The position numbers and the translations under genes are program-made. This document shows, one piece after another, positions 18,170 to 26,970 of a stretch of 64,000 bases of DNA. Origin of the DNA: CAVVIH01 sp963748295. GTDB lineage: Bacteria; Acidobacteriota; Vicinamibacteria; Vicinamibacterales; 2-12-FULL-66-21. The stretch spans positions 1-64,000 of the forward strand of contig CAVVIH010000001.1 of assembly GCA_963748295.1 (NCBI GenBank), read 5' to 3'. The notes beneath the pieces were generated by a model, which was not told the origin of the DNA, searched no databases, and saw only the letters and a program-made list of their open reading frames with translations. How positions within the stretch are numbered: position 1 is the first letter of the stretch; each line of letters starts with the position of its first letter.

Positions 18170-20272
18170 ATGAGCGGAAGGGTGAGGGTCCTCGGGAGGC
18201 TGCGGCACGCGGTGGTCGTCGTCGCGGCGGCTCTCGGCGCCCTGCACGCCACGCCCGTCCGGGCCGAATCCGGCGCCGACCTCTGGCTGCGGTATCCGCC
18301 CATCGACGACGCGGCGATCCGCGACGGATACCGGCGCTCCATGAGCGCCGTGGTCGTCGCGGGTGATTCGGCGACGGCGCGGCTCGCGCTCGCCGAGCTG
18401 AAACGTGGCCTGTCCGGACTTCTCGGCGGCGACGTCATGGTGGCGCCCGCCATCGATCGTGATGGCACGGTGCTGGTTGGGACACCGGCCAGCTCGCCCG
18501 AGATCGCCGGGCTGCGCTGGACCGACGATCTGGCGCGCGCCGGCGACGAGGGATACATCGTGCGCTCCGCGCCCGTGAACGGCCGCGCCGCCACGATCAT
18601 CGCATCGACGAGCGACGTCGGCGCGCTGCGCGGCACCTTCCACTTCCTGCGTCTGCTGCAGACCCGAGCGTCCATCACATCCTTGAACATCGTCGAGCGG
18701 CCGCGGATGGATCGGCGTCTGCTGAATCACTGGGACAATCTCGACGGCACCATCGAGCGCGGCTACGCCGGCACGTCGCTCTGGAAATGGGAAGAGCTGC
18801 CCGGCCGCATCGATCCGAGAGTCGAGCAATACGGCCGCGCGAACGCGTCGCTTGGCATCAACGGGGTCGTGCTCAACAACGTCAACGCGAATCCCTCGAT
18901 TCTCACCACGCCGTATCTGCAGAAGGCCGCCGCGCTGGCCCGAGTGCTCAGGCCGTACGGCATCCGCGTCTACCTGTCGGTCAACTTCGCGTCGCCGCGG
19001 GCCATCGGCGGGCTGCCGACCGCCGACCCGCTGGACGACAAGGTCGCGCGCTGGTGGCGCGACAAGGCTGACGAGATCTATGCGCTCATTCCCGACTTCG
19101 GCGGGTTCCTCGTCAAGGCCAACAGCGAAGGACAGCCGGGGCCGCAGGACTACGGGCGCACGCACGCGGAAGGGGCCAACGTGCTCGCGGACGCGCTCGC
19201 GCCGCACAAGGGCGTGCTGATGTGGCGCGCGTTCGTCTACTCGGCGGACGTCGATCCCGATCGCGTGAAGCGCGCCTACCTGGAATTCGTGCCGCTCGAC
19301 GGCAAGTTTCGCGAGAACGTCGTCGTCCAGGTGAAGAACGGTCCGCTCGATTTCCAGCCCCGCGAGCCATTCAGCCCGCTGTTCGGTGCGACGCCGCGGA
19401 CGCCGCTGATGGCGGAGCTGCAGATCACCCAGGAATACCTCGGCCACTCGGTGCACCTCGTCTATCTCGCGCCGATGTGGAAGGAAGCGCTCGACTCGGA
19501 CACGTATACGTCAGGCCCGGATTCGCCCGTCAAGAAGGCGATTGCCGGGATCGCCGGTGTCGCGAACACCGGGAGCGACGTGAACTGGACCGGCCATCAT
19601 TTCGGCCAGGCGAACTGGTACGCCTACGGCCGTCTCGCGTGGAATCCCGACCTCGACGCCGGCGACATTGCCGACGAATGGATCGCGATGACGTGGGGCC
19701 ACGCCGGCGCCATTCGCTCGACGCTCCGCCCGCTGATGCTCGAGTCGCGCGAGACATACGTCGACTACACGATGCCGCTCGGGCTGCATCACCTGATCGG
19801 CGGCGACCACTACGCGCCGATGCCGGAAAATCCGGACCCGCGGCGCGCCGACTGGTCCGCGATCTACTACCATCGCGCCGATGCCGCCGGCATCGGGTTC
19901 GATCGCACGCGCAAGGGCAGCAACGCCGTCGATCAATATCGGCCGCCGCTGCGCGATCGGTTCAACGATCCGGCGACGTGCCCCGAGAAGTTTCTGCTCT
20001 GGTTCCATCGGCTGCCCTGGGACTACCGCATGTCCTCGGGGAGAACGCTCTGGGAGGAAATCGTCCGCCGCTACCATGCGGGCGCCGACCGGGCGCGAAC
20101 GATGGTGTCGCGCTGGGAGACCCTGCGCGGCCAGATCGATGACGAGCGCTATCAAGCGGTGCTCTCGAAACTGAAGCAGCAGGCGGACGATGCCGCGGCG
20201 TGGCGCGATCACTGCCTGAAGTATTTCCAGCAATTCAGCCAACGATCGATCTCGAACACGAGGGAGCCATGA
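18170..20272 (+). CDS. aguA: Alpha-glucuronidase, GH67
   Basis: 700 residues with a signal peptide (VVVVAAALGALHATPVRA). GH67 enzymes remove (4-O-methyl)glucuronic acid from the non-reducing end of xylo-oligosaccharides. The N-terminal domain begins GADLWLRYPPI. The barrel has NHWDNLDGTIERGYAG, the acid Glu in KANSEGQPGP, and the catalytic Asp/Glu region FVPLDGKF plus KNGPLDFQPREP. The helical C-terminal domain ends the protein. GAGGA lies seven bases before the ATG. It is first in the plus arm and overlaps the transporter gene by ATGA. The signal peptide suggests periplasmic action on imported aldouronic acids. Confidence 0.95.
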   Translation: MSGRVRVLGRLRHAVVVVAAALGALHATPVRAESGADLWLRYPPIDDAAIRDGYRRSMSAVVVAGDSATARLALAELKRGLSGLLGGDVMVAPAIDRDGTVLVGTPASSPEIAGLRWTDDLARAGDEGYIVRSAPVNGRAATIIASTSDVGALRGTFHFLRLLQTRASITSLNIVERPRMDRRLLNHWDNLDGTIERGYAGTSLWKWEELPGRIDPRVEQYGRANASLGINGVVLNNVNANPSILTTPYLQKAAALARVLRPYGIRVYLSVNFASPRAIGGLPTADPLDDKVARWWRDKADEIYALIPDFGGFLVKANSEGQPGPQDYGRTHAEGANVLADALAPHKGVLMWRAFVYSADVDPDRVKRAYLEFVPLDGKFRENVVVQVKNGPLDFQPREPFSPLFGATPRTPLMAELQITQEYLGHSVHLVYLAPMWKEALDSDTYTSGPDSPVKKAIAGIAGVANTGSDVNWTGHHFGQANWYAYGRLAWNPDLDAGDIADEWIAMTWGHAGAIRSTLRPLMLESRETYVDYTMPLGLHHLIGGDHYAPMPENPDPRRADWSAIYYHRADAAGIGFDRTRKGSNAVDQYRPPLRDRFNDPATCPEKFLLWFHRLPWDYRMSSGRTLWEEIVRRYHAGADRARTMVSRWETLRGQIDDERYQAVLSKLKQQADDAAAWRDHCLKYFQQFSQRSISNTREP

Positions 20273-21660
20273 GCCGGACTGCCACCGAGTCGGACAAGCT
20301 GTCGATCGCCGAGAAGGTCGGCTACGGCCTGGGCGACATGGCCGCGAACTTCATCTTCCAGACGATGGTGATGTTCCAGCTGGCGTTCTACACCGACACC
20401 TTCGGCATCGCGGCGGCGGCCGCGGGGACGCTGCTCGTGGTCGTGCGCGTGTTCGACGCGGCGTTCGACCCGGTGATGGGGGTGATCGCGGACCGGACCA
20501 ATACCCGATGGGGCAAATTCCGTCCATGGATCCTCTGGACCGCCGTGCCGTTCGGCCTCGCGGCGTTCCTGAGCTTCGTCACGCCGGATTTCGACGCCGG
20601 CGGCAAGCTCGCCTACGCCTACGTCACCTACATCCTGCTGATGGCCGTCTATTCGGCGAACAACCTGCCGTATTCGGCGCTCTCGGGGGTGCTGACCGGG
20701 GATCTGGCGGAACGCACCAGCCTGTCGTCCTATCGATTCGTCTGCGCGATGCTCGCGCAGCTGATCATCCAGGGACTGGCGCTGCCGATGGTCCACTACT
20801 TCGGACAGGGCGACAGCGCGAAGGGGTATCAGTACACAATCGGGATCTTCTCCGCGGTCGCCGTCCTGCTGTTCTTCATCACCTTCGCGACGACGAAGGA
20901 ACGGATCACGCCGGCGCCGGATCAGACCGCATCGATCGGACAGCACTTCGCCGACCTCGGGCGCAACGGCCCGTGGCTGGCGATGTTCGTGCTCACGTTC
21001 ATCCTGTTCATCACGCTCGCGATGCGCGGCAGCGTCGTCCTCTATTACTTCAAGTACTACGTCGGCAACGAGAGCCTGTTCAGCGCGTTCAACGTGCTCG
21101 GCACGACGGCGACGATCATCGCGATCTTCTTCTCGAAGGGGCTGGCGATGCGCTTCGGCAAGCGCAAGGTGTTCATGGCCGGCCTGGCCGGAACGGCGCT
21201 CCTGACGCTGGCGTTCCTGCCGCTGCCGCCAGATGCGGTGCGGTTGATGTTCACCGCCGAGATCCTCAGGCAATTCGTCTACGGATTCACCATCCCGCTG
21301 CTGTGGGCGATGATGGCCGACGTCGCCGACTACTCCGAGTGGCGCACGCGGCGCCGCGCGACCGCCATCGTCTTTTCGGCGATCGTCTTCGCGCTCAAGG
21401 CCGGGCTCGGCTTCGGCGGGGCGATCACCGGCTACCTGCTCGCGTTTTACGGCTATGTGCCGAACGTGGCGCAGACGAGCGCGGCGCGCGACGGCATCCG
21501 CCTGACGATGAGCGTGTTCCCGGCGGTCGGGTTCGCGCTGTGCGCCGCGTGCCTGTTCTTCTACACCATCGACCGGTCGGCGGAGATTCGGATCACCACC
21601 GAGTTGAAGGAACGCCGCAAGCTGTATACGGCCCCCGGGCGCGAAGTCGCCTCGCACTGA
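20269..21660 (+). CDS. GPH-family sugar:cation symporter (MFS)
   Basis: 463 residues, about 12 membrane helices, of the glycoside-pentoside-hexuronide family (XynP/UidB/YicJ relatives). Family marks are VGYGLGDMAANFIFQ at the start, DPVMGVIADRTNTRWGKFRPW after the second helix, and MMADVADYSEW in the second half. It probably imports xylo-oligosaccharides or glucuronides across the inner membrane. The ATG at 20269 overlaps the aguA stop (ATGA); the xylanase starts 11 bases after its stop. It is the only sugar permease in the locus. Confidence 0.9.
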   Translation: MSRTATESDKLSIAEKVGYGLGDMAANFIFQTMVMFQLAFYTDTFGIAAAAAGTLLVVVRVFDAAFDPVMGVIADRTNTRWGKFRPWILWTAVPFGLAAFLSFVTPDFDAGGKLAYAYVTYILLMAVYSANNLPYSALSGVLTGDLAERTSLSSYRFVCAMLAQLIIQGLALPMVHYFGQGDSAKGYQYTIGIFSAVAVLLFFITFATTKERITPAPDQTASIGQHFADLGRNGPWLAMFVLTFILFITLAMRGSVVLYYFKYYVGNESLFSAFNVLGTTATIIAIFFSKGLAMRFGKRKVFMAGLAGTALLTLAFLPLPPDAVRLMFTAEILRQFVYGFTIPLLWAMMADVADYSEWRTRRRATAIVFSAIVFALKAGLGFGGAITGYLLAFYGYVPNVAQTSAARDGIRLTMSVFPAVGFALCAACLFFYTIDRSAEIRITTELKERRKLYTAPGREVASH

Positions 21661-21671
21661 CAGGTTCGCAC

Positions 21672-22787
21672 ATGCGTGTTCTCCGATTGACGCTCCTGGT
21701 ACTGACGATGGCTGCCGTGGCGATTGCCGCGCCGATCGCGCTCAAGTCGCTGTCGCCACCGGGTCTGCGGCTTGGCGCGGCGCTCAGCACCGCGCAGGTC
21801 GAAGGCGGCGATGCGCGTTCGCTGTCGATCGCCACCGATCAGTTCAATTCGATCACGCCGGAGAACCTGCTGAAGTGGTCCAGCGTGCATCCGGAGCCTG
21901 CCCGGTTCGACTTCTCTCCGGCCGACAGGTTCGTGGAGATTGGCGAGCGCCACAAGATGTTCGTGGTCGGGCACACGCTCGTCTGGCATCAGCAGACGCC
22001 CGCCTGGGTGTTTGCTTCGGCGGACGGTCCACGCGCGGATCGTGCCACGCTGCTGTCGCGCATGCGCGAGCACATCCTGACGGTGGCGGGCCGCTACCGC
22101 GGCCGCATCCACGGATGGGACGTCGTCAACGAGGCGCTCGAAGAGGATGGCACGCTGCGGCGAACGCCCTGGCTCGAGGCGATTGGCGAGGACTACATCG
22201 CGAAGGCGTTCGAGTTCGCGCGCGAGGCGGATCCGCAGGCGGAGCTCTACTACAACGACTACAACCTGTGGAAGCCGGCGAAGCGCGACGGCGCCATCAG
22301 GATCGTGAACGATCTGCGGTCTCGCGGTCTCCGCGTCGATGCGATCGGCGAGCAGGGGCACTGGGGCATCGGGGAGCCGTCGCTCGAGCAGATCGACGAC
22401 ACGCTTCGCGACATCCCGGCGCGCGCCGGCGTCAAGGTGATGCTTACCGAAGTCGACATCGACGTCCTGCCGCGGGATCCAGCGATGTGGGGCGCCGACC
22501 TGGCGAAGAAGGCGACCATCCGTGCGGCGACGAACATCTATCCCGACCGGCTGCCTGACGAACAGCAGCAGCAGCTCGCCCGCCGCTACGCCGACATCTT
22601 CCGCCTCGTGCTCGAGCATCGCCGCCAGTTGTCGCGCGTCACGTTCTGGGGTGTGACGGATGCGCAGTCCTGGCTGAACGATTTTCCGATCCCCGGGCGT
22701 GTCAACTATCCGCTGCTGTGGGATCGTGAAGGGCGGCCCAAGCCGGCGTTCGATGCGGTGGGAGAAGTCTTGAAGGGCAGGCGATGA
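21672..22787 (+). CDS. Endo-1,4-beta-xylanase, GH10
   Basis: 371 residues: a signal peptide or anchor (LTLLVLTMAAVAIAAP) then one GH10 barrel, without a carbohydrate-binding module. Acid/base Glu lies in WDVVNEAL, the nucleophile Glu in MLTEVDIDVLP; HTLVWHQQTPAWVF and FWGVTDAQSWL are the usual substrate-cleft segments. It cuts the xylan backbone, and GH10 enzymes tolerate and expose glucuronosyl branches, which suits the neighbouring GH67. The single-domain form without a CBM suggests action on soluble or already imported oligomers. Its stop overlaps the GH3 start by ATGA. Confidence 0.95.
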   Translation: MRVLRLTLLVLTMAAVAIAAPIALKSLSPPGLRLGAALSTAQVEGGDARSLSIATDQFNSITPENLLKWSSVHPEPARFDFSPADRFVEIGERHKMFVVGHTLVWHQQTPAWVFASADGPRADRATLLSRMREHILTVAGRYRGRIHGWDVVNEALEEDGTLRRTPWLEAIGEDYIAKAFEFAREADPQAELYYNDYNLWKPAKRDGAIRIVNDLRSRGLRVDAIGEQGHWGIGEPSLEQIDDTLRDIPARAGVKVMLTEVDIDVLPRDPAMWGADLAKKATIRAATNIYPDRLPDEQQQQLARRYADIFRLVLEHRRQLSRVTFWGVTDAQSWLNDFPIPGRVNYPLLWDREGRPKPAFDAVGEVLKGRR

Positions 22788-25116
22788 AACAGGGAAACGA
22801 ACCCGACGTCGTGGCGGATCGCGAGCGTTCGACCGCCAAGTACTGGAATCCGGACCTGCCGGTGGACGAGCGCGTCGAGGATCTGCTGTCGCGGATGACC
22901 CTCGAAGAAAAAGTCGGGCAGATGGTGTGCCTCTGGCGACAGAGGGCCGACACGCTGATCGACGGGGCGGGGCGGTTCGACGCGGCAAAGGCACGCGCCG
23001 CGTTTGCCGACGGCCATCCGCCCGGTCACGTGGCGCGGCCGAGCGACGCGGGCGATGGGCTCACCGCGCGCCGCATGGCGGAGCTGACCAACGACATCCA
23101 GCGGTTCTTCATCGAGTCGTCGCGCCTCGGCATCCCGGTGATTTTTCACGAGGAGTGCCTGCACGGGCTTGCCGCGCGCGAGAGCACCAGCTATCCGCAG
23201 CCGATCGGCCTCGCCGCGACCTTCGACGTCGATCTCGTCGAGCGCGTCTATACGGCGACCGCTGCCGAGGCGCGCGCCCGCGGCGCGCATCAGGCGCTGA
23301 CGCCCGTCGTCGACGTCGCGCGCGAGCCGCGCTGGGGCCGCGTCGAGGAAACCTTCGGCGAGGATCCCGTGGCTGGTGTCCCGCATGGGGGTCGCCGCGG
23401 TGCGCGGTTTTCAGGGGGACGCGACCTTCCGCGACAAGCAGCGCGTCATCGCCACGTTGAAGCACTTCGCCGCGCACGGGCAGCCGGAGTCGGGCATCAA
23501 CTGCGCGCCGGTCAACGTCTCCATGCGCGTACTGCGCGAGACGTTCCTGTCGACGTTCCGCGCCGCCGTGCGCGAGGCGGGTGTGCTCAGCGTGATGCCG
23601 TCGTACAACGAGATCGACGGCGTGCCGTCGCACGCGAACCGCCGGCTGCTCCAGGACGTTCTCCGCGGCGAATGGGGCTTTCGCGGCACCGTCGTGTCGG
23701 ATTACTTCGCGATCACCGAGCTGCACGAGCGCCACGACACCTTCGGCCATCACGTCGCGCACGACAGGAAGGATGCCGCCAGGCTCTCGGCGCAGGCGGG
23801 CGTCGACATGGAGCTGCCGGATCCCGACTGCTATCCCCATCTCGTCGCGCTCGTGCGCGAGGGGGCGCTCGCCGAGGCCGTCATCGACGAGCGGGTACGG
23901 CCCATCCTGCGGCGCGAAGTTCCAGTTGCGGCTGTTCGAGGATCCGTACGTCGACCCCGCCGCGGCCGAGCGGATCGTTCGAGAGCCGTCGCATCGCGAG
24001 CTCGCGCTCGAAGCCGCGCGCAAGACGATCACGCTGCTGAAGAACGATCCGGCGATCCTGCCGCTCGATCCGGATGCCGCGAAGACGATCGCCGTGATCG
24101 GCCCCCATGCGGATCGCGTCATGCTCGGCGGCTACAGCGGCGTGCCGCTCCACTTCGAGACCGTGCTCGGCGGCATCAAATCGCGGGTGCCGCGGACCGT
24201 CAACGTCCTGTATCACGAGGGGTGCCGCGTCACGATCGGCGGATCCTGGACGCAGGACGAAGTCAGGGCGGCAGATCCCGAGGAGAACCGCCGGATGATT
24301 CGCGAGGCGGCCGCCGTCGCTGTGCGCGCCGACGTGGTCATTCTCGCCGTCGGCGACAACGAGCAGACCTCGCGCGAAGGATGGGGGCTCAATCACCTCG
24401 GCGATCGGGCCAGCCTCGATCTCGTCGGCCAGCAGGACGAGCTGATCGATGCGATCGCCGCGACTGGCACGCCCATCGTCGCGCTGCTGTTCAGCGGCCG
24501 TCCCGCGTCGATTCGCAACCTCGCGTCGAAGGCTTCGGCCATCCTCGAGCTGTGGTACCTCGGACAGGAGACCGGCAGGGCAGTCGCCGAAGTGCTGTTC
24601 GGCGACGTCAATCCCGGCGGCAGGCTGCCGATCACCATTCCACGGTCGGTGGGACATGTGCCGGCGTATTACAACCACAAGCCGTCCGCACGCCGCGGAT
24701 ACCTGTTCGAGTCGGCCGATCCGCTTTACGCGTTCGGGTTCGGTCTCAGCTACACGACGTTCAGGTATTCGAACCTCCGGCTCGAACGAGCCGGGATCGC
24801 CGCCGGCGAAACCGCGCGCGTGCTGATAGACGTCACCAACACAGGAGCGGTCCGCGGCGACGAGGTCGTGCAGCTCTATATCAGGGATGTGGTGAGCAGC
24901 GTCACCAGACCGGTCAAGGAGCTCAAAGGATTTCAGCGCATTTCGCTCGCGCCCGGCGAGACGCGGACCGTCACGTTCGACGTCACCCCCGAACATCTCG
25001 CGTTCTACGACATCGACATGGTGTACCGTGTCGAGCCCGGGGAGTTCCGGTTGATGGTCGGCTCGTCGTCGCGGGACGAGGATCTTCAGACGGTGATGTT
25101 GCGTGTCAGCGCGTAG
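22784..25116 (+). CDS. GH3 beta-xylosidase/beta-glucosidase, two frameshifts
   Basis: It trims non-reducing beta-xylosyl or glucosyl residues. The order is the N-terminal barrel (VDERVEDLLSRMTLEEKVGQ), LTPVVDVAREPRWGRVEETF, KHFAAHGQPESG, the nucleophile Asp in GTVVSDYFAI, the alpha/beta domain (LLKNDPAILPLDP, VGDNEQTSREGW) and a C-terminal fibronectin-III-like domain. Two extra G bases break it: at about 23369, where removal restores GEDPWLVSRMGVAAV, and at about 23916, where removal restores LRRKFQLRLFEDPYV. Repair gives 776 residues. No signal peptide is seen, so it is probably cytoplasmic and acts after transport. It is last in the aguA operon. Confidence 0.9.
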
Positions 25117-25170
25117 CCGCGCGGCGCCCCTCTAATCGCGTGCGCTTGGGGAATTCGAAACGTCTCATTA

Positions 25171-25228
25171 ACAAGAGGTCACGAGATCAAGAGGACAAGA
25201 GTGTTCTCCTGATCTTCTGATCTCTTGT
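25171..25228. terminator. Long imperfect hairpin between convergent genes
   Basis: Two 26-base arms (25171-25196 and 25203-25228) match at about 21 positions around a 6-base loop. They lie between the GH3 stop and the SGNH stop, so the hairpin can end both transcripts. A 14-base segment of the right side (GTGTTCTCCTGATC, 25201) recurs exactly 50 bases later at 25251. Confidence 0.6.
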
Positions 25229-25290
25229 AGAGGCTAGCTCAAATCGTCTCGTGTTCTCCTGATCCTCCTGTAAGAACGTCGATAGACAAT

Positions 25291-26541
25291 TCACTTCCGC
25301 GCAACGAACAGCCCGAGATCGATCGCATCGGCCATGATGCGGTAACCGGCGGCGGAGGGATGTAGATGATCGCCGCCGTCGACCGCCGACGACAGGCGCG
25401 TCGGGCGGGCGGGGTCGCGGGTGGCGGCGTCGAAGTCGATCACGCCGTCGAACCTGCCGCTCGTCCGGATCCACGCGTTGACGCGCTGGCGATCGGCTTC
25501 GGCCTCCGGCGAGTCGTAGTCCTTGAACCCTTCGAACGGCATGATCGTCCCGCCATAGACGAGGATGCCGCGCGCGTGGGCGCGCTCGATGATCTGCTCG
25601 TAGGCGAGGATCATGTCGTCCGCGGTCGGCGCCCACTCGCCGTTGGCGCGATCCTTTCGCGCCGCGCCGATGTCGTTGACCCCCTCGAGCACGATCAGCC
25701 ATCGCACGCCTGGCTGCGCGAGCACATCGCGATCGAGCCGCGACAGCGCATTGGGGCCGACGCCGTCGCGCCACACGCGATTGCCGCCGAGCGCCAGGTT
25801 CAGCACCGCCACCGGCGTGTCCGGCTTCGCGGCCTGGAGCCTGCGCGCGAGGTTGTCGGGCCACCGATCGTTGCCGTCCGTCGTCGATCCCCGGCCATCG
25901 CTGATCGAGTCGCCGAGAATCGCAACGGCTGCCGCGCGTTCGTCCGCCAGCACCTCGATGCCGCTGAGGAAATACCAGTGCACGACCGGCGCCGCGCCGG
26001 CGAGCTCGAGCGCGTCGGCCGCTTCGCCGGCCATCAGGTATGACGTCGTACGCGATCCCGGATGCCCGGTAATCGCCGCGGGCGCGCCGCGCAAGCGGAT
26101 GGTCACCGCGACGTTCGTCAGCGGCGCCAGCTCGAAATCCAGCGTGTCGGAGAGGATCGGCGCGCCCGCCGGAATAGTGACGGACGCGGCGCCGCGGAAG
26201 GTGACGGGCCGATCGGTTCCCTTTTGAATTGCGCCGCCGCCCGCCGATCGCGCGACGCGGACCGAGTGCAGCGTGAGCTCCGAGTTTCCGAACGCGTTCG
26301 AAAAGCGCAGCCGCATCTTCCGCCCGCCGATCGAGACGCGAACGATTTGCCGCAGCGTGGCGTCGCCAAATCCCGGAGGCGGAGGCAGGTTTGCCTGCTC
26401 GACCAGTTGGGGAGCGGCCGCCCAGGTGCCGACCCATTTGTCCGCGGACGGCTGCGCCGGGAGGCCGGCCGGAGCGGGCGCGATTGCTCCGGCGAGCACA
26501 CCCAGCAGACACGTGACGCGGACGGTCCGCCGGAGAAGCAT
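25291..26541 (-). CDS. Secreted SGNH/GDSL esterase
   Basis: 416 residues with a signal peptide (LLGVLAGAIAPAPAGLPA). An N-terminal beta domain is followed by the SGNH fold. Block I is the nucleophile Ser in AILGDSISDG, the Gly and Asn blocks are NLALGGNRVW and LEGVNDIG, and the catalytic Asp/His pair is in DHLHPSAAGYR. Such enzymes deacylate carbohydrates or lipids. Its position in the locus makes acetyl-xylan or acetyl-xylo-oligosaccharide esterase a good guess, not proof. It starts 17 bases after the stop of a truncated TonB receptor leader, so it would be expressed from that receptor's promoter. Confidence 0.85.
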   Translation of the reverse strand: MLLRRTVRVTCLLGVLAGAIAPAPAGLPAQPSADKWVGTWAAAPQLVEQANLPPPPGFGDATLRQIVRVSIGGRKMRLRFSNAFGNSELTLHSVRVARSAGGGAIQKGTDRPVTFRGAASVTIPAGAPILSDTLDFELAPLTNVAVTIRLRGAPAAITGHPGSRTTSYLMAGEAADALELAGAAPVVHWYFLSGIEVLADERAAAVAILGDSISDGRGSTTDGNDRWPDNLARRLQAAKPDTPVAVLNLALGGNRVWRDGVGPNALSRLDRDVLAQPGVRWLIVLEGVNDIGAARKDRANGEWAPTADDMILAYEQIIERAHARGILVYGGTIMPFEGFKDYDSPEAEADRQRVNAWIRTSGRFDGVIDFDAATRDPARPTRLSSAVDGGDHLHPSAAGYRIMADAIDLGLFVARK

Positions 26542-26558
26542 GGAGCGAGATTATGCGA

Positions 26559-26690
26559 TCAGAAGGTGTCGGTGATGTTGCCGGTGATGGTGCCGTAGAG
26601 CACCTGCGCGTGCGCCGCGGGGACGACGCCGAGGGCGACCGCCAGTGCTATTGCCGCCAGGTCGACCCGTCGTGTGGTCGAGAAAGTCAT
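26559..26690 (-). pseudogene. Leader remnant of a TonB-dependent receptor, body deleted
   Basis: GGAGG lies five bases before the ATG. The 43-residue product has a full signal peptide (LAAIALAVALGVVPAAHA) and then QVLYGTITGNITDTF and stop. QVLYGTITGNITD is the standard opening of the carboxypeptidase-regulatory domain of Oar-like outer-membrane receptors, which are about 1000 residues long. The rest is absent: the next gene begins 17 bases later. Either a deletion of some 3 kb or a collapsed or chimeric assembly join would explain it. The lost gene would have been the outer-membrane importer of the xylan locus. Confidence 0.7.
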
Positions 26691-26761
26691 CACTTCCTCC
26701 AGTTCTACAACGGTCACGATGTGCGGCGGTGCCGCCTTAAATATTTAGTTCGACATCACAA

Positions 26762-26775
26762 CAGAATAAATTCTG
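26762..26775. promoter_or_regulatory. AT-rich palindrome upstream of the receptor remnant
   Basis: CAGAAT and ATTCTG flank two A bases, a perfect 14-bp palindrome about 70 bases before the remnant's ATG. An AT-rich run (AAATATTTA, 26739-26747) lies between. Both stand out in a GC-rich genome and fit the promoter/operator region of the lost receptor gene and the SGNH gene. Confidence 0.4.
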
Positions 26776-26932
26776 GCCTCTTAAAACCCGCTCGGTGGCG
26801 GTTGTCAATTACCAGAAGGACAGGCCAAAATTTGGCAGCAGCTCGGCAGTGTCCCGGGCTGAACGGATTTTGTTCGTAGCGCGAATATGAATGCTGCGGC
26901 GCTCGGCGCGATGGGCGTTCGGCGATGGGACT

Positions 26933-26960
26933 GGGATTTGGGATTTGGGATTTGGGATTT
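26933..26960. repeat. Heptanucleotide tandem repeat (GGGATTT x4)
   Basis: Four perfect copies of GGGATTT directly before the manD stop region, preceded by a related GATGGGACT. It lies downstream of manD and upstream of the receptor promoter, with no coding role. Slippage of such a run could vary in length between strains. Confidence 0.85.
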
Positions 26961-26970
26961 GCGGTGTGAG

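Noticed and set aside
20209..21657. 482-codon minus-strand ORF opposite the GPH transporter
   Set aside because: Low-complexity charged product without any motif; the transporter on the plus strand is clear.
26553..26879. 108-codon plus-strand ORF over the receptor remnant
   Set aside because: The opposite strand holds a signal peptide and receptor start with a strong ribosome site; the plus-strand product has no features.
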